Assembly (NCBI GenBank): GCA_017524545.1
Contig: JAFXVN010000013.1
Coordinates: forward strand, 43,994 to 107,993
Direction: 5' to 3'
Length of the DNA stretch: 64,000 nt
From: Bacteroidaceae bacterium
GTDB taxonomy: Bacteria; Bacteroidota; Bacteroidia; Bacteroidales; Bacteroidaceae
Shown: positions 41,121 to 49,411 of the stretch, in pieces
Layout of the letters: every line of letters starts with the position of its first letter
Numbering within the stretch: position 1 is the stretch's first letter
Translations under genes and position numbers: made by a program
Notes under the pieces: generated by a model
The model's input: the letters and a program-made list of their open reading frames with translations, nothing else
Told to the model about the DNA's origin: nothing
Database searches by the model: none

Positions 41121-41152
41121 TTTGGCAGTCTCATGCAAAAAGTGTATCTTTG
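41121..41152 (+). promoter_or_regulatory. promoter of the AAA ATPase gene
   Basis: TTTG (41121-41124), exactly 20 nt, TATCTTTG (41145-41152) followed by GCACATG. The ATG is 27 nt further on. The gene is therefore expressed independently of the capsule operon. Confidence 0.8.
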
Positions 41153-41179
41153 CACATGTTTTATCAATAAATTATAGAT

Positions 41180-42520
41180 ATGAAGTTCTATGACAGAGAT
41201 AGAGAGTTGAACACACTGGCTGAAAGTCGGGAAGTGGCATTCAATAGGGTGTCACAAATGACGGTGCTGACAGGCAGAAGACGTATCGGCAAGACAAAAT
41301 TGATGCTGAAAAGTTGCGAAGGTACACCAACCGTATATCTGTTTGTGGGCCGCAGCAGCGAACCCGTGTTATGCCGCCAATTTTCGCAGGTGGTGAGAGA
41401 TTCGCTTGACGTGTTCGTTCCAAACGGGATTGAAACCTTTCGCGATTTGTTCCGCCTCCTGATGGAATTAGGAAAGCAGCAAGCATACAATCTTATTATT
41501 GATGAGTTTCAGGAATTAGAAGGAATCAACAGCGCAGTATTTAGCGACATCCAAAACATCTGGGACTCAACAAAAGACGAAGCTCGCGTCAATCTGTTAA
41601 TCAGCGGCTCTGTCTATTCACTGATGCACCATCTCTTTATGGACTACAAAGAGCCTCTTTACGGCCGCGCCACCAGTATAATCCGCATGAAGCCTTTTGC
41701 CGTATCGGTGCTCAAAAAAATACTCCATGACCACTCACCTGAATATACCAATGATGACCTACTCGCGCTTTATATGCTAACCGGAGGTGTGCCAAAGTAT
41801 GTAGAGCTTCTAATGGATAGCGGCGCTTTTTCTGTGAAGTCGATGATAGACCGAGTGGTAAAGGAAAACTCTGTGTTCATAGAGGAGGGAAATGTGATGC
41901 TCATTCAAGAATTTGGCAAGAAATATGGAAACTACTATGCCATTCTCTCTGCCATTGCTTCAGGCGCCAATGAGACATCGCGGATATCAGATGTAACCGG
42001 GCAACAAATTTTGGGTGGCAGTCTGCAACGCTTAGAGGAGGATTACGGTATTATAACCAAGCTAAGACCTGTAAAAGCAAAAGAGGGTACGCAGACCGTG
42101 AAATATGAAATCAAAGACCATTTCCTGCGCTTTTGGTTCCGATACATTGTGAAGTACCAAAATCTCGTTCAGTCTGGACGGTTTGAAGATTTGCGTTCGT
42201 TGGTGATGCGCGACTATGCCGACTATTCGGGGCATGTGTTAGAGGCTTATTTCCGCGACAAGATAGCTGAAGAAAATTCATTGGAGCAGATTGGCTCCTG
42301 GTGGGAAGGTAAACGAGGAAAAGGTGAAGGGACAGATCAACATGAAATAGATATTGTAGCAGTCTTTTTCAAGGAAAAAAGAGTGCTACTGGCCGAGGTG
42401 AAGCGGCAACGCAAGAATTTCGATGCAGCAAAATTTGGACACAAAGTTGAACTGATTAAGACAAAATTATTTGCAAAGTACAAAATTGAGACCGCATGTC
42501 TGACCTTGGATGAAATGTAA
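41180..42520 (+). CDS. AAA ATPase (archaeal-type ATPase_2) with C-terminal DUF234/nuclease-like domain
   Basis: A 446-residue protein unrelated to glycan synthesis. The N-terminal ATPase has the Walker A GRRRIGKTKL (about 31-40) and Walker B LIIDEFQEL (about 102-110), followed by the helical region YMLTGGVPKYVELL typical of ATPase_2. The C-terminus fits DUF234, with a PD-(D/E)xK-like core: EIDIVAVFFKEKRVLLAEVKRQRK supplies the Asp, Glu and Lys. Such genes are common in Bacteroidetes genomes, often as isolated insertions, and their role is not established; DNA maintenance or defence are possible. It has its own promoter and interrupts the capsule operon between duplicated sequences. Confidence 0.86.
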   Translation: MKFYDRDRELNTLAESREVAFNRVSQMTVLTGRRRIGKTKLMLKSCEGTPTVYLFVGRSSEPVLCRQFSQVVRDSLDVFVPNGIETFRDLFRLLMELGKQQAYNLIIDEFQELEGINSAVFSDIQNIWDSTKDEARVNLLISGSVYSLMHHLFMDYKEPLYGRATSIIRMKPFAVSVLKKILHDHSPEYTNDDLLALYMLTGGVPKYVELLMDSGAFSVKSMIDRVVKENSVFIEEGNVMLIQEFGKKYGNYYAILSAIASGANETSRISDVTGQQILGGSLQRLEEDYGIITKLRPVKAKEGTQTVKYEIKDHFLRFWFRYIVKYQNLVQSGRFEDLRSLVMRDYADYSGHVLEAYFRDKIAEENSLEQIGSWWEGKRGKGEGTDQHEIDIVAVFFKEKRVLLAEVKRQRKNFDAAKFGHKVELIKTKLFAKYKIETACLTLDEM

Positions 42521-42561
42521 GTTTTGGAACAACACAAAGATACTTTGTTTGATATAAACAG

Positions 42562-42687
42562 GATGTAACAGAAAGTAATAACCTTCGCCAAACCATAGCA
42601 GAAGCAGCATTGACATCTGCTCAATCACTCAATATAGAAAATCGTGCATATAGAATTATCCATTTCTTCAAGCAGTATGCAACATAA
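42562..42687 (+). pseudogene. duplicated C-terminal fragment of the GT4 glycosyltransferase gene
   Basis: Reading frame ending TAA at 42685 encodes NNLRQTIAEAALTSAQSLN and then RIIHFFKQYAT, clearly related to the end of the transferase at 37063-38190 (SNLRQTMAEAALASAEQLT ... KIINFFKSHAT). The nucleotide sequences also align, and both copies end in ATGCAACATAA, where the next gene's start overlaps the stop. The rest of the gene is absent. It marks the right edge of the inserted or rearranged block. Confidence 0.8.
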
Positions 42688-43783
42688 AGTTTGTTTTTTC
42701 AATCAAAGTTCTGTCCATTACCGCAAGAACATCTTCATGCTCATGGACAGGGAACTGGGCATTGATTTCTTCTTTGGCGACTCGCGTAAGCAGGGAGCTA
42801 TCAAGGAGCTTGACACATCATGCCTAAAGCATTTCAAAGGCTATTTCCATAACATTGGATTTGGTCTCATCTATTGGCAGAACGGAGCCATCCGTCTGTT
42901 ATGGAGTGACTACACTGACCTCTTTACGACTGGCACTCACTATTGCCTCTCTGCGTGGGTTATCTTGTTGTTAGCTCCGCTTTTCGGTAAGCGCGTCTAT
43001 CTGTGGTCTCATGGGGCATACGGCAATGAGCGGGGAATAAAAAAGTGGCTTACCATATGGAAGATGAAACGTGCAACCAGTTCGCTTCTTTATGGCAACC
43101 ATGCTAAGAAGATACTCATGGAATGGGGAGTACCAGAAGAAAAGCTGCACGTCTTTTACAATTCACTGGCATACGACGAAGAGATAGAAGTACGTAAGAC
43201 ACTCACTGCCACGTCATTCTATCAAGACCACTTTCACAACGAACTGCCCAACTTGGTATTTATTGGCCGTTTGATTGCGGATAAGAAATTGGACATGATT
43301 ATCCGTGCCATGTCGTTGCTACGCAACAAAGGCATCAAGATGAACATGACCTACGTCGGCGATGGTCCAAAGAAAGCAGAACTTGAAGCAATCGCAAAGC
43401 AAAACGAAATAAAGGACAATGTATGGTTCTATGGTCCATGTTATGACGAAAAGCAGATAGCCCAGCTTATATACAATGCCGACCTCTGTGTCTCGCCTGG
43501 CGACATTGGTTTGACTGCCATACATTCTATGACCTTTGGCACTCCAGTAATCACCCACAACCATTTTTGCCACCAAGGACCAGAGTTCGAAGCAATAGAG
43601 GATGGTAAGACTGGGACTTTCTTCCAAGCAGACAATGTGGAAGATTTAGCCCATTCTATTCAAGCGTGGCTCACCAGTGGATTGGATCGCGAGCAGATTC
43701 GAAAGAATTGCTACGATGTCATCGACAACAAATATAATCCACATCGCCAGTTAGAGATGATAAAAAAAGTAATTTATAATTAG
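42677..43783 (+). CDS. GT4-like glycosyltransferase
   Basis: A 368-residue GT-B fold transferase. ATG 42677 (MQHKVCFFNQSSVHYRKNIF) is chosen because it repeats the stop-start overlap seen at 38180; the longer frame reads through the fragment upstream. The C-terminal domain shows NLVFIGRLIADKKLDMIIRAM and GDIGLTAIHSMTFGTPVITHN; the usual first glutamate of the E-x7-E motif is replaced (Gly-Asp-Ile-Gly), so the donor-site pair is atypical. It is followed by an acetyltransferase 9 nt downstream. Confidence 0.82.
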   Translation: MQHKVCFFNQSSVHYRKNIFMLMDRELGIDFFFGDSRKQGAIKELDTSCLKHFKGYFHNIGFGLIYWQNGAIRLLWSDYTDLFTTGTHYCLSAWVILLLAPLFGKRVYLWSHGAYGNERGIKKWLTIWKMKRATSSLLYGNHAKKILMEWGVPEEKLHVFYNSLAYDEEIEVRKTLTATSFYQDHFHNELPNLVFIGRLIADKKLDMIIRAMSLLRNKGIKMNMTYVGDGPKKAELEAIAKQNEIKDNVWFYGPCYDEKQIAQLIYNADLCVSPGDIGLTAIHSMTFGTPVITHNHFCHQGPEFEAIEDGKTGTFFQADNVEDLAHSIQAWLTSGLDREQIRKNCYDVIDNKYNPHRQLEMIKKVIYN

Positions 43784-43792
43784 ACCCATACT

Positions 43793-44449
43793 ATGCTGCA
43801 ATATCTCTCATCCCTTTTTTCGTTAAAGAAAATTCTCTTCAAGGACATATCACCTCTTGCTCTATGGGACAAGACCAGCAGTATTACCAAATACACTTCC
43901 CTTCAGCGTAAAGCAAAGCTCATGCATTCACATGTAGGCAGGCATTCACGCATCTGCATCAACACAGAGCTATTTAACACGACAGTTGGAAACTTCTCCA
44001 TTATAGCAAGAAATTGTGTGGTTGGATTGGGTGCCCATCCGACAAACACTCTATCCCCCCACAGCATTTTCTACAAGAAAAAACGTTGGAAATGGCACGA
44101 TGAGTGGTGCAGGGATACTGGCTTCAGAGAAAGCGATAAGCCAATAACAATAGGTAATGGCGTTTGGATAGGAATGCGTTGTCTTATTCTTGACGGTGTC
44201 ACTATTGGTGATGGGGCTATTGTAGCAGCAGGAGCTGTAGTGACAAAAGATGTCCCACCTTTTGCCGTTGTTGGTGGCGTTCCTGCCAAGGTGTTAAAGT
44301 ATCGCTTCTCACCAGAAATGATTGAACGACTTCTGGAAATCAAATGGTGGAATCTGCCCGACGAAGAAATAACTCGAACCAAGGATCTCTTCCACATCCC
44401 CAACCCAACACTTGACGACCTTGAGAGATACTTCCCTAGAAATAGCTAA
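43793..44449 (+). CDS. CatB-related hexapeptide-repeat O-acetyltransferase
   Basis: A 218-residue left-handed beta-helix acyltransferase, likely to O-acetylate a sugar of the polymer. The C-terminal half has the hexapeptide pattern ([36 protein letters not shown]) followed by [13 protein letters not shown], the usual acetyl-CoA-site ending, and a C-terminal helix. The catalytic His may be in [12 protein letters not shown]. It lies between a glycosyltransferase and the wecC promoter. Confidence 0.85.
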   Translation: MLQYLSSLFSLKKILFKDISPLALWDKTSSITKYTSLQRKAKLMHSHVGRHSRICINTELFNTTVGNFSIIARNCVVGLGAHPTNTLSPHSIFYKKKRWKWHDEWCRDTGFRESDKPITIGNGVWIGMRCLILDGVTIGDGAIVAAGAVVTKDVPPFAVVGGVPAKVLKYRFSPEMIERLLEIKWWNLPDEEITRTKDLFHIPNPTLDDLERYFPRNS

Positions 44450-44492
44450 CGGCTAATTATAAAGAAGTTATTATTGGTTTTGCATAATGCAA

Positions 44493-44524
44493 TTTGCATA
44501 ATCGGAATAATTGTTGTACCTTTG
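44493..44524 (+). promoter_or_regulatory. internal promoter before wecC
   Basis: TTTG (44493-44496), exactly 20 nt, TACCTTTG (44517-44524) followed by GCACG. The ATG is at 44544. It gives the second half of the polysaccharide locus its own start of transcription. Confidence 0.8.
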
Positions 44525-44543
44525 CACGCAAATTAAAATTAAG

Positions 44544-45770
44544 ATGATTAATGTTATTGGCTTAGGCTACATTGGACTTCCGACAGCGCTAATGATGGCT
44601 TCTCATGGACTGGAAGTTATCGGTACCGATTATAATAAAAAACTTGTTGACACCCTCAACGCTGGACAAACCACTTTCAAGGAGGATGGTCTGGATGAAC
44701 TTTTCCATGCCGCAGTAAAGGCTGGTATTAAGTTCACTACCGAATACCAGAAGACAGACATGTATATTGTGTCCGTCCCAACGCCATACGACAAGTTCTC
44801 GAAGAAGGTCGATGCCTGCTATGTTATAGCAGCTGTCAAGGAAGTGATGAACCATTGTCCAAAAGGCGCCACCGTGGTGATTGAGTCCACTGTAAGCCCA
44901 GGAACAATTGACAAGTTTGTGCGCCCCGTAATAGAGGCCAGAGGCTTCAGAATTGGTGAGGATATCAACCTTGTTCATGCTCCCGAGCGCATCATCCCGG
45001 GGAATATGGTCTATGAACTACTCCATAACAACCGCACTATAGGAGCAGACAGCCACGAGATTGGCGAGAAGGTGAAGCAATACTACGCCAGCTTCTGCCA
45101 AGGCGAAATCATCGTGACAGACATCCGTACGGCAGAGATGACCAAGGTCGTAGAGAACACCTACCGCGCCGTGAACATTGCCTTTGCCAACGAGCTAAGC
45201 CGCATTTGCCGCCACGACAACATGGATGTGTATGAAATCATCAGGATTTGCAACATGCATCCCCGTGTGAACATCTTGCAGCCAGGCCCTGGTGTGGGCG
45301 GTCACTGCATCTCGGTTGACCCTTGGTTCCTTGTGGGCGACTATCCCCAATTGGCAAAAGTGATTGATGAAAGCATGAAGACCAACGACAGTCAACCCGA
45401 ATTTATCTTGAACCGTATTCACGAAATCATGAAGGAGAACGGCATCACCGACAATCGGAAGGTTGGCCTTTATGGGCTAACCTATAAGGAGAATGTCGAT
45501 GACTTCCGCGAGAGTCCTGCTCTGCAAATGCTCGAGAACCAAGAGCGTCATCTGGCACATCCGCTGAAGTGCTACGACCCCTTCCTTGAGCAACAGAAAA
45601 TAGCCGAAAACCAGTTCAACAATTTCGATGCCTTCCTTGACGACATTGACATGGTGGTAGTCCTTATCAAGCATCAGCATATTATCGACAACGAGGAACG
45701 TCTGCGCGGCAAGGTCGTTTTTGACTGCTGCAACGTGCTTCACAAACTCGACAAAGTCTATTATATCTAA
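44544..45770 (+). CDS. wecC: UDP-N-acetyl-D-mannosaminuronate dehydrogenase WecC-like
   Basis: A 408-residue dehydrogenase that oxidises UDP-ManNAc to UDP-ManNAcA. Features: GLGYIGLPTALMMA at the start, SVPTPYD, ESTVSPGTIDKF, HAPERIIPGN and the catalytic cysteine in GVGGHCISVDPWFLVGD, which is the WecC form. ATG 44544 is used because the promoter box lies within the longer frame. The adjacent wecB-like gene supplies UDP-ManNAc. Confidence 0.92.
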   Translation: MINVIGLGYIGLPTALMMASHGLEVIGTDYNKKLVDTLNAGQTTFKEDGLDELFHAAVKAGIKFTTEYQKTDMYIVSVPTPYDKFSKKVDACYVIAAVKEVMNHCPKGATVVIESTVSPGTIDKFVRPVIEARGFRIGEDINLVHAPERIIPGNMVYELLHNNRTIGADSHEIGEKVKQYYASFCQGEIIVTDIRTAEMTKVVENTYRAVNIAFANELSRICRHDNMDVYEIIRICNMHPRVNILQPGPGVGGHCISVDPWFLVGDYPQLAKVIDESMKTNDSQPEFILNRIHEIMKENGITDNRKVGLYGLTYKENVDDFRESPALQMLENQERHLAHPLKCYDPFLEQQKIAENQFNNFDAFLDDIDMVVVLIKHQHIIDNEERLRGKVVFDCCNVLHKLDKVYYI

Positions 45771-45782
45771 TCTGCAAAAGGC

Positions 45783-46979
45783 ATGAAGAGGGTTATGCTT
45801 ATCTTTGGCACACGGCCGGAAGCCATCAAAATGTGTCCGTTGGTCAAGGAGTTCCAGAAACATAGCACAGACTTCGAGACCATCGTATGTGTCACGGGCC
45901 AGCATCGTGAGATGCTCGACCAGGTACTCAGGATTTTCAACGTCACGCCCGACTATGACCTGAATATCATGAAGCAGGGACAAGACTTATATGACGTAAC
46001 CGCCCGTGTACTTACAGGAATGCGCGATGTGTTGAAAGAGGTTCAGCCAGATGTCGTATTGGTACACGGCGACACCACTACCTCTACAGCTGCTGCGTTG
46101 GCAGCTTTCTACCAGCAGATTCCTGTGGGCCATGTGGAAGCAGGCCTTCGCACACACAACATCTACAGTCCCTGGCCAGAGGAGATAAACCGGCAGATAA
46201 CAAGTCGCATAGCAACATATAATTTTGCTCCGACTTCCCTCTCTGAGCAAAACCTCAGGGAAGAAAAGGCACACGGCCATATCTACGTTACAGGCAACAC
46301 TGTCATCGATGCGCTTCACATGGTCGTTGACAAGCTCAAGAGCAACCCTAAACTTGCAGCAGAACAAGAGACAGTACTCAGAACCACAGGATATGATATC
46401 TCCCGTTTAAATGATATTGTTAATAGTAAATCGACAAATTGTAAATTCAGAAGGCTTGTTCTTATCACAGGCCATCGGCGCGAAAACTTCGGCGATGGAT
46501 TCACCCGTATGCTGACAGCGATGAAAGACCTCTCCGAGAAATATCCAGATGTGGACTTCGTCTATCCTATGCACCTCAACCCTAACGTGCGCAAGCCCAT
46601 CCACGAAGTTTTCGGTGAAATAGTAAATTGTAAATCCGTAAATGGTAAATGGGGGAATTTCTTCTTTATCGAGCCGCTACAGTATCTTGAGTTTGTTTAC
46701 CTGATGGAGAAGAGTTACCTGGTGCTGACCGACAGCGGCGGCATACAAGAAGAAGCTCCTGGATTGGGGAAGCCCGTCCTCGTAATGCGCAACACAACAG
46801 AGCGACCCGAAGCGCTTGCCTCTGGCACAGTGCATCTCGTTGGCACCGACTACGACAAGATTGTGTCCGAGGTCAGCACCCTCCTTGATGATGATGACGC
46901 TTACGAAAAGATGAGCAAGGCCGTCAACCCCTACGGCGACGGGAAAGCCTGCGGAAGAATTGTTGAAGCACTGAAATAA
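45783..46979 (+). CDS. wecB: UDP-N-acetylglucosamine 2-epimerase WecB-like with two in-frame repeat insertions
   Basis: A 398-residue non-hydrolysing epimerase making UDP-ManNAc from UDP-GlcNAc for the adjacent WecC. Conserved parts are intact: GTRPEAIKMCPLV, VTGQHREMLDQ, VHGDTTTS, HVEAGLRT, PEEINRQ, GHRRENFG and DSGGIQEEAPGLGKPVLVMR. Two stretches absent from ordinary WecB interrupt surface loops: about residues 213-223 (IVNSKSTNCKF) and 280-291 (IVNCKSVNGKWG). Their DNA (46418-46449 and 46621-46655) is the AAATTGT/AAATGGT heptamer repeat found in the spaces between genes here. The frame is preserved, so the enzyme is probably functional with longer loops. Confidence 0.92.
   Translation: MKRVMLIFGTRPEAIKMCPLVKEFQKHSTDFETIVCVTGQHREMLDQVLRIFNVTPDYDLNIMKQGQDLYDVTARVLTGMRDVLKEVQPDVVLVHGDTTTSTAAALAAFYQQIPVGHVEAGLRTHNIYSPWPEEINRQITSRIATYNFAPTSLSEQNLREEKAHGHIYVTGNTVIDALHMVVDKLKSNPKLAAEQETVLRTTGYDISRLNDIVNSKSTNCKFRRLVLITGHRRENFGDGFTRMLTAMKDLSEKYPDVDFVYPMHLNPNVRKPIHEVFGEIVNCKSVNGKWGNFFFIEPLQYLEFVYLMEKSYLVLTDSGGIQEEAPGLGKPVLVMRNTTERPEALASGTVHLVGTDYDKIVSEVSTLLDDDDAYEKMSKAVNPYGDGKACGRIVEALK
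46418..46449 (+). repeat. heptamer repeat inside wecB, first tract
   Basis: Variants of TTGTTAATAGTAAAT and AAATTGTAAATT in frame, directly before the conserved RLVLITGHRREN. Comparable words fill 10176-10222. Confidence 0.7.
46621..46655 (+). repeat. heptamer repeat inside wecB, second tract
   Basis: TAGTAAATTGTAAAT followed by CCGTAAATGGTAAATGGG in frame, just before FFFIEPLQYLEFVYLM, where E. coli WecB passes directly from its preceding helix. The same words lie in the spacer at 11577-11612. Confidence 0.72.
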
Positions 46980-46983
46980 AACC

Positions 46984-48234
46984 ATGACAGCAAGAATCAT
47001 TCAATTGCTAAAGAAAGATGCCATTTGCTTCTTCATGGCCAACATACTGTTCAGTGTATCGACCATGATAATCAATATACTTCTGCCAAAGATTCTCCCG
47101 ACAGTTGTCTTCACAGACTTTATCTATATCTTCCAGATGGTGTTCTTCCTGACCACAGTGTTCCAGATAGGTCTCGTGGTTGGATTGTATCACTTCATTG
47201 AGCAGGATAGGCAGAAGACACTCAACATCTACTATCTTTCTGTCGGCTCATTGATGATTCTTCTCTTGGCATTTGCTTTATGGCCCGACAATCCACTGCT
47301 CTCCGCATTAAATCTAAACGGCATTGGCAGAGGGCAGCAGATGGCCTTTTTTGCGAGCGTCATCGTCTCAGAAATTTTCCTTTACAATAAGGGTAAGAAT
47401 GTGGCAGACAAAGATTATCGATATATGATGAGAATATCCGTTACTGTATTCTTATTCAGGATGATAGCTTTGGCTGTTATCGGTCTTACACATATTACGG
47501 ACATAAGCCTTATACTTGCATTGGTATTCATCATTCCATTTGTCCAGGATATTCGCGACTTTGTAGTCAATAGCTGTCGATATGTCCGTCTGGGCTTAGT
47601 ATCTGGCAACCTGCTACAACAGTTACTCGCTTACAGTCTCAAGGTATGGGTCATTGGCGCACTGTTTATCATCTCGGATAAAATGTTTTTGATTTCGACA
47701 AAGGGATTAGATGTTTTGTTCACCACAGCACTTGCCTTTTGTTCTGGCTTCGTCGGCATCATCAGTCTGTTCAACAGCAGCTTCACCAACTACTTCATGT
47801 CCAATCTTTCCTCCTCGCGCATAGACGAAATTCGACGGCATATCAACCGTCTCTTCAAACTCGCCCCACTATATGTTCTTATGCTGCTGGTTGTCTGCGG
47901 ATTGGTCAGTGGCGGAATCTTTTTGACCTATCCCAACATGGGCATGATTGCACCTATGGTTGCATTTATCATTCTTCTGCGAACGGGGTTGATTAGCTAC
48001 CTTGGCATGTTCTCCCTGCTAACCAAGGTCATGGACATGTTGAATATCGAGATAGCCCTAAACGTATGCCGCGTCGTATGGACTGCAGTCCTATGCTATA
48101 TGTGGCAACCCGAGAATATCCTGATATGGTTTACCATCGTTACCTTCATGATTCTTCTGCCAGAGTTGCTGCTAACCATCATTACCATCAAACGTGTTAA
48201 CACTCAAGCCAAACAATTGGTAACAATCCAATAG
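46984..48234 (+). CDS. Wzx-type polysaccharide flippase, second copy
   Basis: A 416-residue membrane protein with about 12 hydrophobic segments and the basic start of MOP-type flippases (ARIIQLLKKDAICFFMANILFS, then LPKILPTVVFTDF). It begins 4 nt after wecB. It is about 90 residues shorter than the first flippase and not obviously similar to it, so it is not a recent duplicate. It would translocate the ManNAcA-containing repeat unit. Confidence 0.82.
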   Translation: MTARIIQLLKKDAICFFMANILFSVSTMIINILLPKILPTVVFTDFIYIFQMVFFLTTVFQIGLVVGLYHFIEQDRQKTLNIYYLSVGSLMILLLAFALWPDNPLLSALNLNGIGRGQQMAFFASVIVSEIFLYNKGKNVADKDYRYMMRISVTVFLFRMIALAVIGLTHITDISLILALVFIIPFVQDIRDFVVNSCRYVRLGLVSGNLLQQLLAYSLKVWVIGALFIISDKMFLISTKGLDVLFTTALAFCSGFVGIISLFNSSFTNYFMSNLSSSRIDEIRRHINRLFKLAPLYVLMLLVVCGLVSGGIFLTYPNMGMIAPMVAFIILLRTGLISYLGMFSLLTKVMDMLNIEIALNVCRVVWTAVLCYMWQPENILIWFTIVTFMILLPELLLTIITIKRVNTQAKQLVTIQ

Positions 48235-48244
48235 CCGTACATTT

Positions 48245-49411
48245 ATGCAAATCTACGAGTACTCCGTATCATATTCTCAGGTCATCCTCTCTGCACTTCT
48301 GTGGTTATTTGCATTTTACATCTGCAAGAGGCAAACTGCCATCTACAATTCAATTGAAGAAGCAGATACGACAATACTATACAAACCGTTTGGATTTCTG
48401 CTGGTGTTCGGCATATTAGTTTTCTGTTATAGCACATTTGGATGCTCTGGCAGTGACTTCCTACACTACTGGGACTTATACAACAAAAACGCCAAATCGG
48501 ACGAGCCTATCCACTACGAACAGTTCTACTATGAAATCATTCATCTGTTGCCCGACGGCTATTATTGGTGGAGAGCAGCAGTATGGGGGACTGCCACATG
48601 CGCGTTAATGGCAATTATACACCGACTAAGAACCGATGCGGATATTTCATGTTTGATTTTTGTCCTGCTGCTGATGTTCCATTTCCCAAATCTGCGCCAG
48701 GTTCTGGGTTTTACGGTTATGTACTATGGATTTATTCTGCTGTATGAAAGCATAGAAGAAAAACGTGAAATACTTCTGCCCATATCAATATGCTTTATCG
48801 CCTTATCTACGATATTCCATTCCACCATGACACTATTCATAGTATTGACTCTCCTGCCAATCATACCAGGTGTCAAAAACAAATATGTCATCATCACGCT
48901 TCTGCTTTTGTTTCCTATACTATACATATCGTTTTCACAGGCAAAAAACTATCTTCTGATATGGGCTGGAGAAGAGTACGGCGGAATTGAACGTGCCACC
49001 CACTATATTGGGTCTGACTTCCGGTCAAGTGCCAATCTGTTTGGTTTATTAAAAATGGTTATCAACAGATTTCCCATCCTCGCACTCCTGTCGTATTCAA
49101 TGTGGCATGTCTTCTTTAAACGTGTCGAGACCTCTATGCTCTGCAAGAATTTCTTGATGGCATCCTTCCTTATGATATATCTTTCATTCCTATTCGAGAA
49201 CAATGATGTTTCCTCTTTTCTATCCACGAGACTTTGGGATGCTGCGATTTATCCCTTGGCATTCTTTTCCATGGTATTTCTAAGAGATTACATTACGACA
49301 AGATTCGTCAAATACGCCCTGCTCTGTGTGCTTTTTTCCAACTTATACAACCTGGCATACGTCATCTATTCCGTAAATAGGATGAACGCCGAATATCTCA
49401 TATCACTGTGA
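48245..49411 (+). CDS. EpsG-family polysaccharide polymerase-like membrane protein
   Basis: A 388-residue protein with about ten membrane segments. FLHYWDLYNKNAK, HFPNLRQVLGFTVMYYGFILL and STIFHSTMTLF are reminiscent of EpsG/Wzy proteins, in which the FR-Q-x-A/L region is conserved. It would join repeat units. It starts 10 nt after the second flippase and its stop overlaps the GTG start of the following transferase. Together with the flippase at 46984 it forms a complete second export set. Confidence 0.8.
   Translation: MQIYEYSVSYSQVILSALLWLFAFYICKRQTAIYNSIEEADTTILYKPFGFLLVFGILVFCYSTFGCSGSDFLHYWDLYNKNAKSDEPIHYEQFYYEIIHLLPDGYYWWRAAVWGTATCALMAIIHRLRTDADISCLIFVLLLMFHFPNLRQVLGFTVMYYGFILLYESIEEKREILLPISICFIALSTIFHSTMTLFIVLTLLPIIPGVKNKYVIITLLLLFPILYISFSQAKNYLLIWAGEEYGGIERATHYIGSDFRSSANLFGLLKMVINRFPILALLSYSMWHVFFKRVETSMLCKNFLMASFLMIYLSFLFENNDVSSFLSTRLWDAAIYPLAFFSMVFLRDYITTRFVKYALLCVLFSNLYNLAYVIYSVNRMNAEYLISL

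Noticed and set aside
38180-42690. transposon or insertion sequence
   Set aside because: No transposase gene or terminal inverted repeats were found; the flanking similarity is a duplicated gene end, not a short target-site duplication.
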